A stretch of DNA of 64,000 bases from Aldehydirespirator sp965220645 (GTDB lineage Bacteria > Actinomycetota > Acidimicrobiia > Acidimicrobiales > Aldehydirespiratoraceae). Position numbers and translations under genes: made by a program. The DNA lies in contig OZ244836.1 in the NCBI GenBank assembly GCA_965220645.1, forward strand, positions 124,001 through 188,000. Direction: 5' to 3'. Positions 40,870 through 50,652 of the stretch are shown here, one piece after another (the stretch's first letter is position 1; every line of letters starts with the position of its first letter). A model generated the notes under the pieces. That model saw nothing but the letters and a program-made list of their open reading frames with translations, was not told where the DNA came from and did no database searches.

Positions 40870-41532
40870 TTGAACGACAACGACAGCGAGCGGCCTTTGC
40901 GAGAAGTGGTCGCGGGCCAGCTTCGCTCAATGATCCTCGACGGCGAGTTGAAGCCGGGCCAACGGCTGGTCGAAGGCCATCTCGCGGAGCGGCTGGGGGT
41001 AAGCCGCAACCCGGTACGCGAGGCCATGCGCTCGCTGGAGGCGACCGGACTGATCGAGGTGGTGCCCAGGCGGGGCGCCCACGTGTGCGCCGTCGACAAG
41101 TGCGAGGTCCACCACATCCAGCAGATCAGGATCCTCGTGGAGGGCTACGCCGTCGAGCAGGCCGCCATGCGCCAGGATCCGGAGAGCATCGAGCGGATCC
41201 GCAAATTCATGGAGGAGGGTCGCCAGGCCACTGAGCGGGGCGATCCGGTCACGGCCGCCCTGTGTCACCGGGAGTTCCACATCGCGGTGGAGAAGGCCGC
41301 CGGGATCCCCTTCCTGCAGCAGGTGCTCGACCCGCTCCGCCAGCAGACCGAGCTGGTGTTCTCGGTGGTGACCGACAGCCGCGGCGACATCACCTGGGAA
41401 GAGCACGAGGACATCTACGACGCCATCGCATCCGGCGACGCCTTACAGGCCACGGAGATGAGCCGCAAGCACATCCTGAACGCACTCGAGTCGTTCCAGA
41501 TGGCCGTCGAGTCGACGCCGGCGATCCTGTAG
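40870..41532 (+). CDS. GntR-family regulator with FCD domain
   Basis: 220 residues if the TTG at 40870 is used (GGAGG eight bases upstream); an in-frame TTG at 40864 is too close to the ribosome-binding site. N-terminal winged helix: RPLREVVAGQLRSMILDGELKPGQRLVE and LAERLGVSRNPVREAMRSLEATGLIEVVPRRGAHV. The C-terminal all-helical FCD domain has the metal or ligand-binding His pattern (CHREFHIAVEKAAG, EEHEDIYDAI, SRKHI). FadR-type GntR regulators of this subgroup bind GTnnAC-type palindromes and respond to organic acids. It is the obvious candidate for the GTATAC sites in the window. The following gene starts directly at its stop. Confidence 0.9.
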   Translation: MNDNDSERPLREVVAGQLRSMILDGELKPGQRLVEGHLAERLGVSRNPVREAMRSLEATGLIEVVPRRGAHVCAVDKCEVHHIQQIRILVEGYAVEQAAMRQDPESIERIRKFMEEGRQATERGDPVTAALCHREFHIAVEKAAGIPFLQQVLDPLRQQTELVFSVVTDSRGDITWEEHEDIYDAIASGDALQATEMSRKHILNALESFQMAVESTPAIL

Positions 41533-44118
41533 TTGACGCGACAGCCGTCAACAGCCGGGGCCGACCCGGCAAGCGTTCGAGATGAGGCCGAGCGGTGGCT
41601 GGCGGCCGATCCCGACGCCGGCACGCGGGCCGAACTGCGAGGCCTGCTGGACACCGATCCCGTCGAACTAAGGCGTCGCTTCACCGAACGACTCGCCTTC
41701 GGGACGGCCGGCATCCGGGGCCCGATGGGGGCGGGCCCGGCCCGCATGAACCGGGTGCTGGTGCGCATCGTGACCTCGGCTCTGGCCCAGCGACTGCTCG
41801 AGGACGGGTCCCCGGGTGGAGATGTGATCGTCGGATTCGACGCCCGCCACCGCAGCAAGGACTTCGCCACCGACACGGCCCGGGTGCTGGCCGGTCGCGG
41901 CATCGGCGTGAGGATGCTGCCGGAACCGGCGCCCACACCAGTGCTGGCCTTCGCCGTCAAGCATCTCGACGCGCCCGGCGGGGTGATGATCACCGCCAGC
42001 CACAACCCTCGCTCAGACAACGGCTACAAGGTCTTCTGGCGTCACGGCGGGCAGCTGGTTGCCCCGACCGACACGGAGATCGGCCAGATCATCGACCGCA
42101 CGGCCCCGCTGGCCGAATCCGACCTGGCGGCCGCCGACGATCCGCTGATCGCGACCGCCGGCAGCGAGGTGGTCGAGGCCTACCTGGACGCGGTGGTGGG
42201 GCTGCTGGAACCGCACGGCCCCCGCGCGGTGCGAATGGCCTACACCCCGCTTCACGGTGTGGGTGCCGAGACGTTCCTGAGGGCGGTGTCGAGGGCCGGG
42301 TTCAGTCCACCCGCAGTAGTGGCCGACCAAGCCGAGCCCGACCCCGAGTTCCCCACCGCCCCGTTCCCCAACCCCGAGGAGACGGGTGTCCTCGACCGGC
42401 TGCTCCAGCTGGCCGCGGACACCGGAGCCGACGTGGCCCTGGCCAACGACCCCGACGCCGACCGGCTGGCGGTGGCCGTACCCGAGGGCGGGCGCTGGCG
42501 GCTGCTGACCGGTGACGAGACCGGCTGCCTGCTGGCCGAGCACCTGCTTCGCCGGGACGGAGCCGAACGCGACGGGCGGCGCGGGCTGGTGGTCAACACG
42601 GTGGTGTCGTCGCGCCTGCTGCCCCGCATCGCCGCCCACTACGGCGCCGACTGGGCCGAGACGCTCACCGGCTTCAAGTGGATCATGCAGGCCCATTCGC
42701 AGCGGGCCGACCGCAACTCCTTGGTGCTGGGCTACGAGGAAGCGCTCGGCTACGCGGTGGGTGAGGTGGTGAGGGACAAGGACGGCATCGGCGCGGCGCT
42801 GGTGATGGCCGAACTCGTCGCGTCCCTCACTAGCGATGGACGGACCCTAAGCGACCTCCTCGACGACCTTCACCGCCGCCACGGCGTGCACGCCACCGGG
42901 CAGCGCTCGATCCGGTTCGAATCGACGTCCGGCGACGAGCAGCCGATGAAGACCGCCATGGCTGCGCTGCGCGACTCACCGCCGACCGCGCTGGCCGGCG
43001 CCGCGGTGACCGCGGTCCATGACCTCGCAGCCGCAAGCTCGCACCTGCCGCCCGCGGACGCCGTGGTGCTCGAGCTCTTCGGGCTCGAGGCCAGGGTGAC
43101 CGTCAGGCCCAGCGGGACCGAGCCGAAAATGAAGGTCTACGCGGAGGTTGTCGTGGCCCCGGGCGAAGGCCGAAACGACCACACGTGGCTGCGCCAAGCC
43201 CGCGTCGAGGCTCGGACAACGATGAGCGCGCTGATGGACGCGACTGTCCGTCATGTGGCCGACCCGGAGCGGCACGAGTCGAGCCGAGCCTCCGCCCGGA
43301 CGAGCGATCCAGCGGCCCGGACGAAGGCCCGGGACCACACCGGCGGCGCTCGAGTCGAGGATCTGCGACTGGTAGTGCGCTGCACCGACCTGACCACCCT
43401 GGAGGGCGACGACACACCGGGGCGCATCCGGGCGCTCTGCTCGCAGGCACTGCGCCCCGACCCGGCCGATCCGACGGTGGGTCCGGTGGCCGCGGTGTGC
43501 GTGTATCCCGCGCTGGCCCCCCTGGCCGCCGAGCTGCTGGCGGGCACCCCGGTTGCGGTGGCCAGCGTGGCCGGAGCCTTCCCTAGCGGCCTGTCTCCGA
43601 TGGAGGTGCGGGTGGCCGAGGTGCAGGCTGCGGTGGCCGCAGGCGCGCAGGAGATCGACACCGTGCTGAACCGCTCGGCCTTCCTGTCTGGTCGCGCCGA
43701 TGAGGCCGTGGCCGAGCTGCGGGCGCTGAAGGAGGCGGCGGGCCGGGCCCACTTCAAGGTGATCCTGGAGGTTTGCGAGCTCGGCTCGGAGGGCGCGATC
43801 ACCGAGGCGACCCGGCTGGCCATCGACGCCGGGGCCGACCTGGTCAAGACCTCCACCGGCAAAGGCGCTTCGGGTGCATCGCCCGAAGCCGTGCTGGCCA
43901 TGGCCCAGGCGGTGGCCGAGCACTGCGCCGCCGGGGGCCGACCGGTGGGCATCAAGGTGGCAGGCGGGGTGCGCACCGCGGCCGACGCCCTCGAGTACGT
44001 CGACATCGTGCGCTCCGTGCTGGGAGAGGACTGGCTCACACCGGACCGGCTCCGCTTCGGCGCCTCCAGCCTGCTGGGCAACGTGGTGGCTGCCCTGGCC
44101 GCGTCAGTCTCCGCCTAG
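41533..44118 (+). CDS. Phosphopentomutase/phosphohexomutase - deoxyribose-phosphate aldolase fusion
   Basis: 861 residues from a TTG directly after the GntR stop. Residues 1-575 are an alpha-D-phosphohexomutase of the PGM2/ManB type: TASHNPRSDNGYKV (phosphoserine near 155), DPDADRL (metal loop near 307), GYEEALGY, RPSGTEPKMKVY (near 525). An Arg/Ala/Ser-rich linker (about 576-607) leads into DeoC: RCTDLTTLEGDDTPGR, EIDTVLNRSAF with the catalytic Asp, DLVKTSTGKG with the Schiff-base Lys (near 772), IKVAGGVRT. PGM2-type enzymes convert deoxyribose-1-phosphate to deoxyribose-5-phosphate, and DeoC splits that to glyceraldehyde-3-phosphate and acetaldehyde. The fusion therefore joins consecutive steps of deoxynucleoside catabolism. 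Confidence 0.92.
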   Translation: MTRQPSTAGADPASVRDEAERWLAADPDAGTRAELRGLLDTDPVELRRRFTERLAFGTAGIRGPMGAGPARMNRVLVRIVTSALAQRLLEDGSPGGDVIVGFDARHRSKDFATDTARVLAGRGIGVRMLPEPAPTPVLAFAVKHLDAPGGVMITASHNPRSDNGYKVFWRHGGQLVAPTDTEIGQIIDRTAPLAESDLAAADDPLIATAGSEVVEAYLDAVVGLLEPHGPRAVRMAYTPLHGVGAETFLRAVSRAGFSPPAVVADQAEPDPEFPTAPFPNPEETGVLDRLLQLAADTGADVALANDPDADRLAVAVPEGGRWRLLTGDETGCLLAEHLLRRDGAERDGRRGLVVNTVVSSRLLPRIAAHYGADWAETLTGFKWIMQAHSQRADRNSLVLGYEEALGYAVGEVVRDKDGIGAALVMAELVASLTSDGRTLSDLLDDLHRRHGVHATGQRSIRFESTSGDEQPMKTAMAALRDSPPTALAGAAVTAVHDLAAASSHLPPADAVVLELFGLEARVTVRPSGTEPKMKVYAEVVVAPGEGRNDHTWLRQARVEARTTMSALMDATVRHVADPERHESSRASARTSDPAARTKARDHTGGARVEDLRLVVRCTDLTTLEGDDTPGRIRALCSQALRPDPADPTVGPVAAVCVYPALAPLAAELLAGTPVAVASVAGAFPSGLSPMEVRVAEVQAAVAAGAQEIDTVLNRSAFLSGRADEAVAELRALKEAAGRAHFKVILEVCELGSEGAITEATRLAIDAGADLVKTSTGKGASGASPEAVLAMAQAVAEHCAAGGRPVGIKVAGGVRTAADALEYVDIVRSVLGEDWLTPDRLRFGASSLLGNVVAALAASVSA

Positions 44119-44134
44119 GGGCTGCAGGACTCGG

Positions 44135-45685
44135 TCAGGTCCAGCGCTCGCGGCCCCAGCGCTCGAGCGCGCTGGCCAGCTGGTAGGTGAGGACCGCGAA
44201 GACCACCGCGATCACGATGGCCCCCCACGCCTCCGAATTCTCGAATGAGGCGCGACTTGTGCTGAACAGGAAGCCCAGGCCCTTGGTCCCCATCAGCCAC
44301 TCCGCAGTCAGTGCGGCGAGGAACACGGTCGACGCAGTGATCCGCACCCCGGTGAGAACGTTGGGAACAGCCGAGGGAATCGCGAGCAGCACCAGACGCC
44401 GCCATCCCGAAGATCCCAGAGCCGAGTAGACGCCGTCCGCGCCAGGTGGCCGGGCCCGCAGACCCGACAGCGTGAAGACGTAGACGGGGAAGAACGCGAT
44501 CACCGCGGCTATCACCAGCACTGTCAACTGCGAGAATCCGAACAGCCGGGCGACCACGGGGATCAGCACCACGATGGGCACCGTCGGCATGATCACCACT
44601 ATCGGAGAGAGCGTGTTACGCAGCGCCAGCGAGATCGAGCTCAACAAAGCCAGCGAAGCGCCCAGCACTAGGCCGATCGACAGTCCACCGATGGCAGAGA
44701 GCAGCGTTGCCAGCGTGTGCTCGGCATAGAGGCCGGGGTTGTCGACGACGGCGCGGAGGGTCTCGGGCGGTGACGGAGCCACCAACTCGGGAACGTTCTC
44801 GGCAACGATCCAGAGCCACCATCCCAGGATTAGCAGCGCAACCACCCACAGCTGGGATGCCAGGGAGCGGATCCAGCCGTGGTCGCCGCCGACACGCTGG
44901 ACCCCACCCACCGCGATTACCCGACCGAAGATCTCCTCGACGACCCTCTCTACAAGGCCAAGAACGACATAGGCGCCCCCGGCCAGCACAACCAGCATGA
45001 TGGCCACCGCCCAGAGTTGCTCGATCCGGAAATTGCGCATGGCGTTGAGCAGCAGCACGCCGAGGCCGCGCTCGGAGCCGAACCACTCCCCGAGTACGGC
45101 ACCGGACACCGCGGCGGGTGCAGCGACCCGGAGTCCGTCGATGAGGTTCGGAATCGCATCGGGGACCTGGAGCAGCCGGAAGCGGGTGACCTTCGAAGAC
45201 CCAAGAACGGAGAACACGTCATGGGTGGACTGCGACCCGCTGCTGAACCCCGCCCCCGCGGCTACCAGGATCGTGAAGTACACGAACATCAAGGCAAACA
45301 GGGTCGGGGTGTGACGGGTGAAACCCAGCGCGTTGATGACCGGTCCGAGCGCGATGGCCGGGATGGCGTGCACGACGATCGAGCCCGTGTAGGTAGCTTT
45401 CTCGAAGCGGGGCAAGAGCAGCGCGAACACGGCCAGACCCACCGCCAGTGCGGCACCGATGAGGTATCCCCAGGCGGCACGTTCCAGAGTCGCGACAGCG
45501 GCACGCCGGATGACGTCGTCCTGCCTGCCGATCTGTGCGATCGCGTCGGTCAGCGGCGGGAAGGTGCGTCCCAGCCAGCCATTGCGCCCAGCGGCTTCCC
45601 ACAGCAGCAGGAAGCCCACGGTGCCGGCAATGCCCAGCGCGACCCGGCTACCAGCGGAGCCCTTCACTCGAGAGCCTGCCCTCAC
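44135..45685 (-). CDS. NitT/TauT-type ABC permease, two permease domains in one chain
   Basis: 516 residues. The chain contains two copies of the SsuC/TauC/ThiX-type permease unit. Copy 1 (about 1-265) has VFSVLGSSKVTRFRLLQVPDAIPNLIDGLR as the EAA loop and AAVSGAVLGEWFGSERGLGVLL. Copy 2 (about 275-516) has VYSALGSSGWRRLVLLAIPSAVPNVLTGVR and TVFLAALTAEWLMGTKGLGFLF. About 12 membrane segments result. Fused double permeases replace the usual homodimer. The GTG start overlaps the ATPase stop. Substrates of such systems are sulfonates, nitrate or pyrimidine precursors. Confidence 0.9.
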   Translation of the reverse strand: MRAGSRVKGSAGSRVALGIAGTVGFLLLWEAAGRNGWLGRTFPPLTDAIAQIGRQDDVIRRAAVATLERAAWGYLIGAALAVGLAVFALLLPRFEKATYTGSIVVHAIPAIALGPVINALGFTRHTPTLFALMFVYFTILVAAGAGFSSGSQSTHDVFSVLGSSKVTRFRLLQVPDAIPNLIDGLRVAAPAAVSGAVLGEWFGSERGLGVLLLNAMRNFRIEQLWAVAIMLVVLAGGAYVVLGLVERVVEEIFGRVIAVGGVQRVGGDHGWIRSLASQLWVVALLILGWWLWIVAENVPELVAPSPPETLRAVVDNPGLYAEHTLATLLSAIGGLSIGLVLGASLALLSSISLALRNTLSPIVVIMPTVPIVVLIPVVARLFGFSQLTVLVIAAVIAFFPVYVFTLSGLRARPPGADGVYSALGSSGWRRLVLLAIPSAVPNVLTGVRITASTVFLAALTAEWLMGTKGLGFLFSTSRASFENSEAWGAIVIAVVFAVLTYQLASALERWGRERWT

Positions 45686-46497
45686 GGGCTGTCTGGAGGA
45701 GCAGGCTCGTCGAGCGCTTCGACCAGTTCGTCGTGCAGCTGCTTGAACTCGACGGTCTGCGAGACGTCCTTGTGCCGCGGCCGTTCGAACGGGACCTCCA
45801 CGTCCAGGACGATGCGGCCCGGCCGCTGCGACATCACCGCCACCCGATCACCGAGCAGCAGCGCCTCCTCCACCGAGTGGGTGACGAGGACGGTCGTGAT
45901 CCTCCGGCGAGCCCAGAGATGCTGAAGCTCGAGGTTGAGCGATCTCCGGGTCACCGCATCGAGGGCCCCGAAGGGCTCGTCGAGCAGCAAGACCTCCGGA
46001 TCGAGAACGAGGGACCGGGCGATTGAAACGCGCTGACGCATCCCGCCCGACAGGTGCTTGGGCCGGGCTCTCTCGAACCCGGTCAGGCCGACCAGCTCGA
46101 TCAGCTCAGCGACCTTCGCATCGTTTCTCGGCTCGCCTCTGATGCGGTACGGCAGGCCGACGTTGCCGGCAACCGACAGCCAGGGCATGAGCGCGTGGTC
46201 CTGGAACGCCATCCCGATCCCCCCGGCCCGTACCGTGCGATCAGGGGGATCGCCGAACACCGCCACCGAGCCGGATTCGGCGGCCTCAAGTCCGGCCATG
46301 AGGCGCAGGGCCGTGGATTTGCCGCAACCCGAGGGTCCTATCAGCACAACGAACTCGCCGTCGCCGACCCGCAGCTCGAATCCCTCCAAAGCCACTAGCG
46401 ACTCGCCGCGGCGAACCTCGAAGGTCTTGGCCACACCACGGATTTCGATGGCGCAGCCGTCGGGGGCTGCTGCCCTGTCTGCGCCTGGATCAGCCAC
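45682..46497 (-). CDS. NitT/TauT-type ABC transporter ATPase
   Basis: About 271 residues from the GTG at 46497 (GGGGGTG upstream); a GTG six bases earlier and a long frame beyond it are less likely. Walker A GPSGCGKS, Q-loop MAFQDHALMPWL, signature LSGGMRQR, Walker B VLLLDEPFGALD, and switch THSVEEA all match the SsuB/TauB/ThiZ family. The stop overlaps the permease start. Confidence 0.92.
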   Translation of the reverse strand: MADPGADRAAAPDGCAIEIRGVAKTFEVRRGESLVALEGFELRVGDGEFVVLIGPSGCGKSTALRLMAGLEAAESGSVAVFGDPPDRTVRAGGIGMAFQDHALMPWLSVAGNVGLPYRIRGEPRNDAKVAELIELVGLTGFERARPKHLSGGMRQRVSIARSLVLDPEVLLLDEPFGALDAVTRRSLNLELQHLWARRRITTVLVTHSVEEALLLGDRVAVMSQRPGRIVLDVEVPFERPRHKDVSQTVEFKQLHDELVEALDEPAPPDSP

Positions 46498-46550
46498 GTT
46501 CACCCCCAACGGCTTGGATTCTCCGGCCCCAACGCCGGGACACCCGAACT

Positions 46551-48491
46551 TCAGTCCCCTCCCAAGAGGCTGTAGCGCACCGCCCCGTCGGCATGCAGCG
46601 GGCCGGGCACACCGAGGAGCCACGCCATGGTGGGCGCGACGTCACGCAGGTGGATCGGCGCCGACAGCCTGCCGTGCGCTCCCAGTCCCGCGCCGAACCA
46701 GAGCGATAGCGCACTGTTGTGGAACATGCCCCGACGAGCCGCGGGCAGATGCGGCGTGTGATGGCCGGCCACGACATGGGTCGGCATGATCGGCTTGCGG
46801 GACATCCGCTTCGGCGACAGCTCGCCGATCGAGTTGGCGTCGCGCGACCCGTCCCAAGTCGTATAGGTGGGTTTGAGGAAGTACGCGATGTCACCCACCC
46901 GGTCCTCGGCGGCCCCACTCAAGTTGAGCGACTCGCGGCGAGCCACCAGCTCGAAGGGCTTCTCCCCCGTCTCGGGATCCACAACCGAGCCCAGCGTGTC
47001 GATCACACGCTGGCGCACCGCCTCGAAGTCGGCCGGATCGACCATGCCGCTGGGCTCCCGGCCCGCGAGGTTGACCCACACGTGCTGCGGCTGGAGCGCG
47101 GGGCCGACCAGCGACCGGGTCGGATCCAGCACGTAGCTCTCGGTCTCGCTGTCCCAGTCGTAGGCAACGAGACCCTCCTGGCGCAGTATGTCGAGCACCG
47201 ATATGTAGCGCCAGCACGGCAGGCAGGCGTGATCCGACACCACAACCACGCTGGTGTCTGAGTCCGCGCAGCCGCTCACGAGGCCCGCGATCAGCTCGTC
47301 GACCAGCCGGTAGGCATCCTTGTAGACCGACTCCGTCAACCGCCGGTAACCCTCGGACGCGTAGGGATAGTCCGGGTCGAGGTAGCCGAGCATGGTGTGG
47401 TTGAGGTAGTCGATGAGGTGGAAGTGCGACATCGACAGGTCGAAGGGCTGCTGAGCGTCCTGCTCGCAGATCACATCGGTCAGCCAGCGCACCTGTTGGT
47501 GGGCGAGTTCGAGCATCACCTCGCCGCTGATGTTGGCCGGTCCGAATGGGCGCTCCTCTCCGGCTGGCACGTACGGGCACTCGAGCCCCTCGACATACGG
47601 CCCGTGCCTGGAACTGATGCCGGCCGCGAGGTCGGCGGGGTGGGTGTAGCCGTCGACGGGCTCCACCCGCGTGCGATACAGCTCGAGGCCACCGGAGGTG
47701 TCGGCCCGGATGAGGCGGAAGCGCGTGGCCGACTCCCGGCCGTCGAGGTCCATCGGAATCCACTGCGACCACTGGCCCGGCGCCAGATCGGCTACCTGGT
47801 GCTCGCCGGCCTCGTCGCGGCTCACCGCCAGGCGCACCTCGCCATTGACACGCCGGCGCTGGGCCCAGAATCCCGCCGGTTCGTGGCCGCTGACCGGCAG
47901 GTAAGCCGACTCCGGTTCCGATCCGGCCACCCCGGGCCACGAGTCGGTTCGCCGGAACGACATGGGCGTGGGATCGATGGTCACCCCGTGCAGCTTGAGA
48001 AGCGAGTCCTGCGGCGGCCCTTGTGCATACAGCTCCTCACGGGTCTTGTGCCAGATCATGCCGCCGGGGGTGTCGCCGCCGATGACCCGCACTCCATCGC
48101 CCTTGGGCGGCCAGCCAACCGGATAGTTCACGACCACGCTGGAACCCCCGTGGCGCCCCACCGTCTCCCACAGCAGTTCCGCCACCGACGTCGTGGACTG
48201 CATGCTGCGGGCCCGCTCGGTGTCCTGGGCGGTCAGCTCCTCGCCAGCCCATTTGGCGATGAAGCTGTTGATGCCGTGGTTCACGGGCTCGGCGCCCGTG
48301 GCAATCGTCGTCCAGTTGGTGGGCGTGTCCACCGGAACCGACGGGAGGGCCTCCACCGCGCTCCCCTCGTTGAGCAGCCCGGCCAGAGCAGGCATCGAGC
48401 CCTGCTCGAGGTACTGATCGACCATCGAGAGCATGGCTCCGTCGACGCCGATGAGCATTACGCGTCGTGACTTCGAATCGTCGGCCCTCAT
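46551..48491 (-). CDS. Alkaline-phosphatase-superfamily phosphodiesterase (nucleotide pyrophosphatase-like)
   Basis: About 646 residues from the ATG at 48491. The N-terminus has RRVMLIGVDGAML with the first metal Asp, then PSVPVDTPTNWTTIATG, where the Thr of the NWTT motif aligns with the nucleophile of type I phosphodiesterases (PF01663). Downstream metal motifs are FHLIDYLNHTML and VVVVSDHACLPC, and the late GHHTPHLPAAR. The family hydrolyses phosphodiesters, pyrophosphates or sulfate/phosphonate esters. No signal peptide. Encoded between an aldo-keto reductase and the ABC ATPase, it may release a ligand after uptake. Confidence 0.88.
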   Translation of the reverse strand: MRADDSKSRRVMLIGVDGAMLSMVDQYLEQGSMPALAGLLNEGSAVEALPSVPVDTPTNWTTIATGAEPVNHGINSFIAKWAGEELTAQDTERARSMQSTTSVAELLWETVGRHGGSSVVVNYPVGWPPKGDGVRVIGGDTPGGMIWHKTREELYAQGPPQDSLLKLHGVTIDPTPMSFRRTDSWPGVAGSEPESAYLPVSGHEPAGFWAQRRRVNGEVRLAVSRDEAGEHQVADLAPGQWSQWIPMDLDGRESATRFRLIRADTSGGLELYRTRVEPVDGYTHPADLAAGISSRHGPYVEGLECPYVPAGEERPFGPANISGEVMLELAHQQVRWLTDVICEQDAQQPFDLSMSHFHLIDYLNHTMLGYLDPDYPYASEGYRRLTESVYKDAYRLVDELIAGLVSGCADSDTSVVVVSDHACLPCWRYISVLDILRQEGLVAYDWDSETESYVLDPTRSLVGPALQPQHVWVNLAGREPSGMVDPADFEAVRQRVIDTLGSVVDPETGEKPFELVARRESLNLSGAAEDRVGDIAYFLKPTYTTWDGSRDANSIGELSPKRMSRKPIMPTHVVAGHHTPHLPAARRGMFHNSALSLWFGAGLGAHGRLSAPIHLRDVAPTMAWLLGVPGPLHADGAVRYSLLGGD

Positions 48492-48504
48492 GCCGGCTCG
48501 CACC

Positions 48505-49527
48505 TCACCGGTCGGGCGGGCGGCTCAGACCCGATCCCGCGCCGGAGCCTGCGATGGCCGCCTCGATCTCAGCCAGATCCTCTTCCGTCAAGTCGACTTC
48601 TGCAGCTCCGGCCCATCCGGCGACCTGCTCGGGGCGGCGGGCGCCCACGATGGCGGCCGTCACTCCCGGCCACGCGAGAGTCCACGCCACCGCTACCGCG
48701 GAAGCGCTGGCGGCGTGGCGGGCCGCAACGGCGCGAAGCGAGTCGCGCAGGGCGAGGTTCTGTGACAGCTGGGGCTCCTGGAACCGCGGGTCGCGGCTCC
48801 GGAAGTCATCGTCGGGGAGGGTGGCGACCCGATCAGCCGCGAATGAGTCCGTGAGCAGCCCGGATGCCATGGGGCTGTACACCAGCACACCCACATCGTG
48901 CTGTTCGGCCCACGGCACGACCGTGCCGGCGATGCCGCGGTCGATGAGCGACATCGGGGACTGCACCGACGTGAGCCGACCTCCTCGCCGGCAGCCCTCC
49001 AGCAGGTCGCCCTCGAAGTTGGAGACTCCGGCTGCACGAACCTTGCCCGCGTCCACAAGTTCGAGCAGGGCGGCCCAAGAGTCCTCAACGGGTGTGCCCA
49101 CCTGGTCGGGCTGATGGAACTGGAACAGGTCGATGCGGTCAACCCCCAGGCGCCTCAGCGAGTTGTCGCATTCGGCTCGGATCGAGTCGGGATGCAGGGT
49201 GCGGGTGGACTTGGTGGGATCGTCGGGATCCCAGACGATCCCGCATTTGGTGAAGACCATGGGGCGGTGGTCATCGGGACACTCGTGCAGGAACCTCCCG
49301 ATTACTTCCTCCGAGTGGCCTCGCCCGTAGACCGGCGCAGTGTCGATCCAGTTGACACCGGCCTCCACGGCGGCGTGCATGGCCCGCACCGAGTCGCCGT
49401 CGTCCTGAGGGCCCCAGCCGAACCGGTAGCCACCCCCGCCGATGGCCCAAGCACCCAATCCCACCCGAGACAACTCGAGGGAACTCTCCCCGAGCCGAAC
49501 AAGCGCTGCCGATCCGTCGTTGCTCAT
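48505..49527 (-). CDS. Aldo-keto reductase
   Basis: 340 residues from the ATG at 49527; the longer frame is a shadow of the Rieske gene. AKR features: LSRVGLGAWAIGGGGYRFGW, NWIDTAPVYGRGHSEEVIG with catalytic Asp and Tyr, MVFTKCGIVWD with catalytic Lys, IDLFQFHQPD with catalytic His, and AAIVGARRPEQV in the C-terminal NADPH-binding region. It belongs to the AKR5/11-like general-stress group. The ATG overlaps the Rieske stop (ATGA). Confidence 0.92.
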   Translation of the reverse strand: MSNDGSAALVRLGESSLELSRVGLGAWAIGGGGYRFGWGPQDDGDSVRAMHAAVEAGVNWIDTAPVYGRGHSEEVIGRFLHECPDDHRPMVFTKCGIVWDPDDPTKSTRTLHPDSIRAECDNSLRRLGVDRIDLFQFHQPDQVGTPVEDSWAALLELVDAGKVRAAGVSNFEGDLLEGCRRGGRLTSVQSPMSLIDRGIAGTVVPWAEQHDVGVLVYSPMASGLLTDSFAADRVATLPDDDFRSRDPRFQEPQLSQNLALRDSLRAVAARHAASASAVAVAWTLAWPGVTAAIVGARRPEQVAGWAGAAEVDLTEEDLAEIEAAIAGSGAGSGLSRPPDR

Positions 49528-50594
49528 GGGCTCCCGCCTTTCTGGGATGTCGAACCATTCTCGCAGCCAGTCCCGGCCAACTCCCGGGTCAACTCGATCA
49601 GCCACCGCCGATACTCGATTGACATCTTGTCCGCCACACGGGTGTGGAGTTCGGCGGTGAGGTCCACCGGCAGTTCCTCGGGGCGCTGCGACTCGACAAT
49701 GGCCCGGTCGCGCTCGGCAATCTCGATCTGGAACTGGCAGAAAGGCTCGTCGGGCTCCTCGTGGGCGAAGTTGCGGAAGTTCATCATGAATGTCCGGGTC
49801 ACCCTGGCGGACACCGGCAAGGCCGCCACCAGCAGTCCGAAGTGGCGGTCCCCGGGAAGGCTCTGCTGCCACCAGACCGTGAGAGGCATGTAAACGCGCC
49901 AGTTGTGGCCGGACGTGAGCGAGGGATCGTTCTCGGCTAGTTCCGACGTGCGGGTCTTGATGCTGGGAACCTCCGCGAAGGAGCCCCACATGTGGATGTT
50001 GTCGCCGTCGCGCTGGAGGTCGTGCTGGGGAAGCTCCGGCCGGTGGCGACTTCCGAGCTGGCCGTCGTGCACCCACGGGATGTGGGCCAAGTCGACGAAG
50101 TTCTCCACCCGCCGGGCCGCTCCGGCGTTCCAGTCCACCGCCGGTATCGGCACTATCCGGTACTCGGGGTCGTCGTGCTCCGGGAACCTCGGGATGTCGA
50201 ATCGCGACACGTCCTCCAAACACACCCACACCAGGCCTCCCGCCTCCTCGCAGCGATAGCCCTGCAGCCGGGCCCGGGCCGGTATCCGCGGGTCCTCGCC
50301 GCCGGGAATCTCGGTGCACACGCCGGCGCAGTCGAAGAGCCAGCCGTGATAGGCGCAGCGCAGCGAGTCCCGCTCGACCCAGCCGAGCGACAGGCGGCTG
50401 CCCCGGTGGGGACACAGGTCGGCAAAGGCCCGGGCCGTCCCGCCGAGACGGGCCAGGACCAGTTCGGTGTCGCACACGCGGACGGCCACCGACTCGTCGC
50501 GCAGGTCGCGGGAGTACGCCACCGGCAGCCAGAAGTGCCGGAACGATTCATACAGCGCGGTCTCACCGGCCGCGTCCAGCAGCGTGTCGCTCAC
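49524..50594 (-). CDS. Rieske 2Fe-2S oxygenase alpha subunit
   Basis: 356 residues. Rieske motif CPHRGSRLSLGWVERDSLRCAYHGW is complete, and the mononuclear iron region reads VENFVDLAHIPWVHDG with the expected Asn/Asp/His/His. It resembles the phenylpropionate/vanillate-demethylase-like Rieske oxygenases that hydroxylate or demethylate aromatic compounds. Encoded between an NMT1-type SBP and an aldo-keto reductase in a transporter operon, it may act on the imported compound. No dedicated reductase component is seen. Confidence 0.91.
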   Translation of the reverse strand: MSDTLLDAAGETALYESFRHFWLPVAYSRDLRDESVAVRVCDTELVLARLGGTARAFADLCPHRGSRLSLGWVERDSLRCAYHGWLFDCAGVCTEIPGGEDPRIPARARLQGYRCEEAGGLVWVCLEDVSRFDIPRFPEHDDPEYRIVPIPAVDWNAGAARRVENFVDLAHIPWVHDGQLGSRHRPELPQHDLQRDGDNIHMWGSFAEVPSIKTRTSELAENDPSLTSGHNWRVYMPLTVWWQQSLPGDRHFGLLVAALPVSARVTRTFMMNFRNFAHEEPDEPFCQFQIEIAERDRAIVESQRPEELPVDLTAELHTRVADKMSIEYRRWLIELTRELAGTGCENGSTSQKGGSP

Positions 50595-50652
50595 AAGTCT
50601 CCGTTCGAATCCCGCGACGCGGGCCTGCCGTTTATAGAACTGAGGCTAGGCC

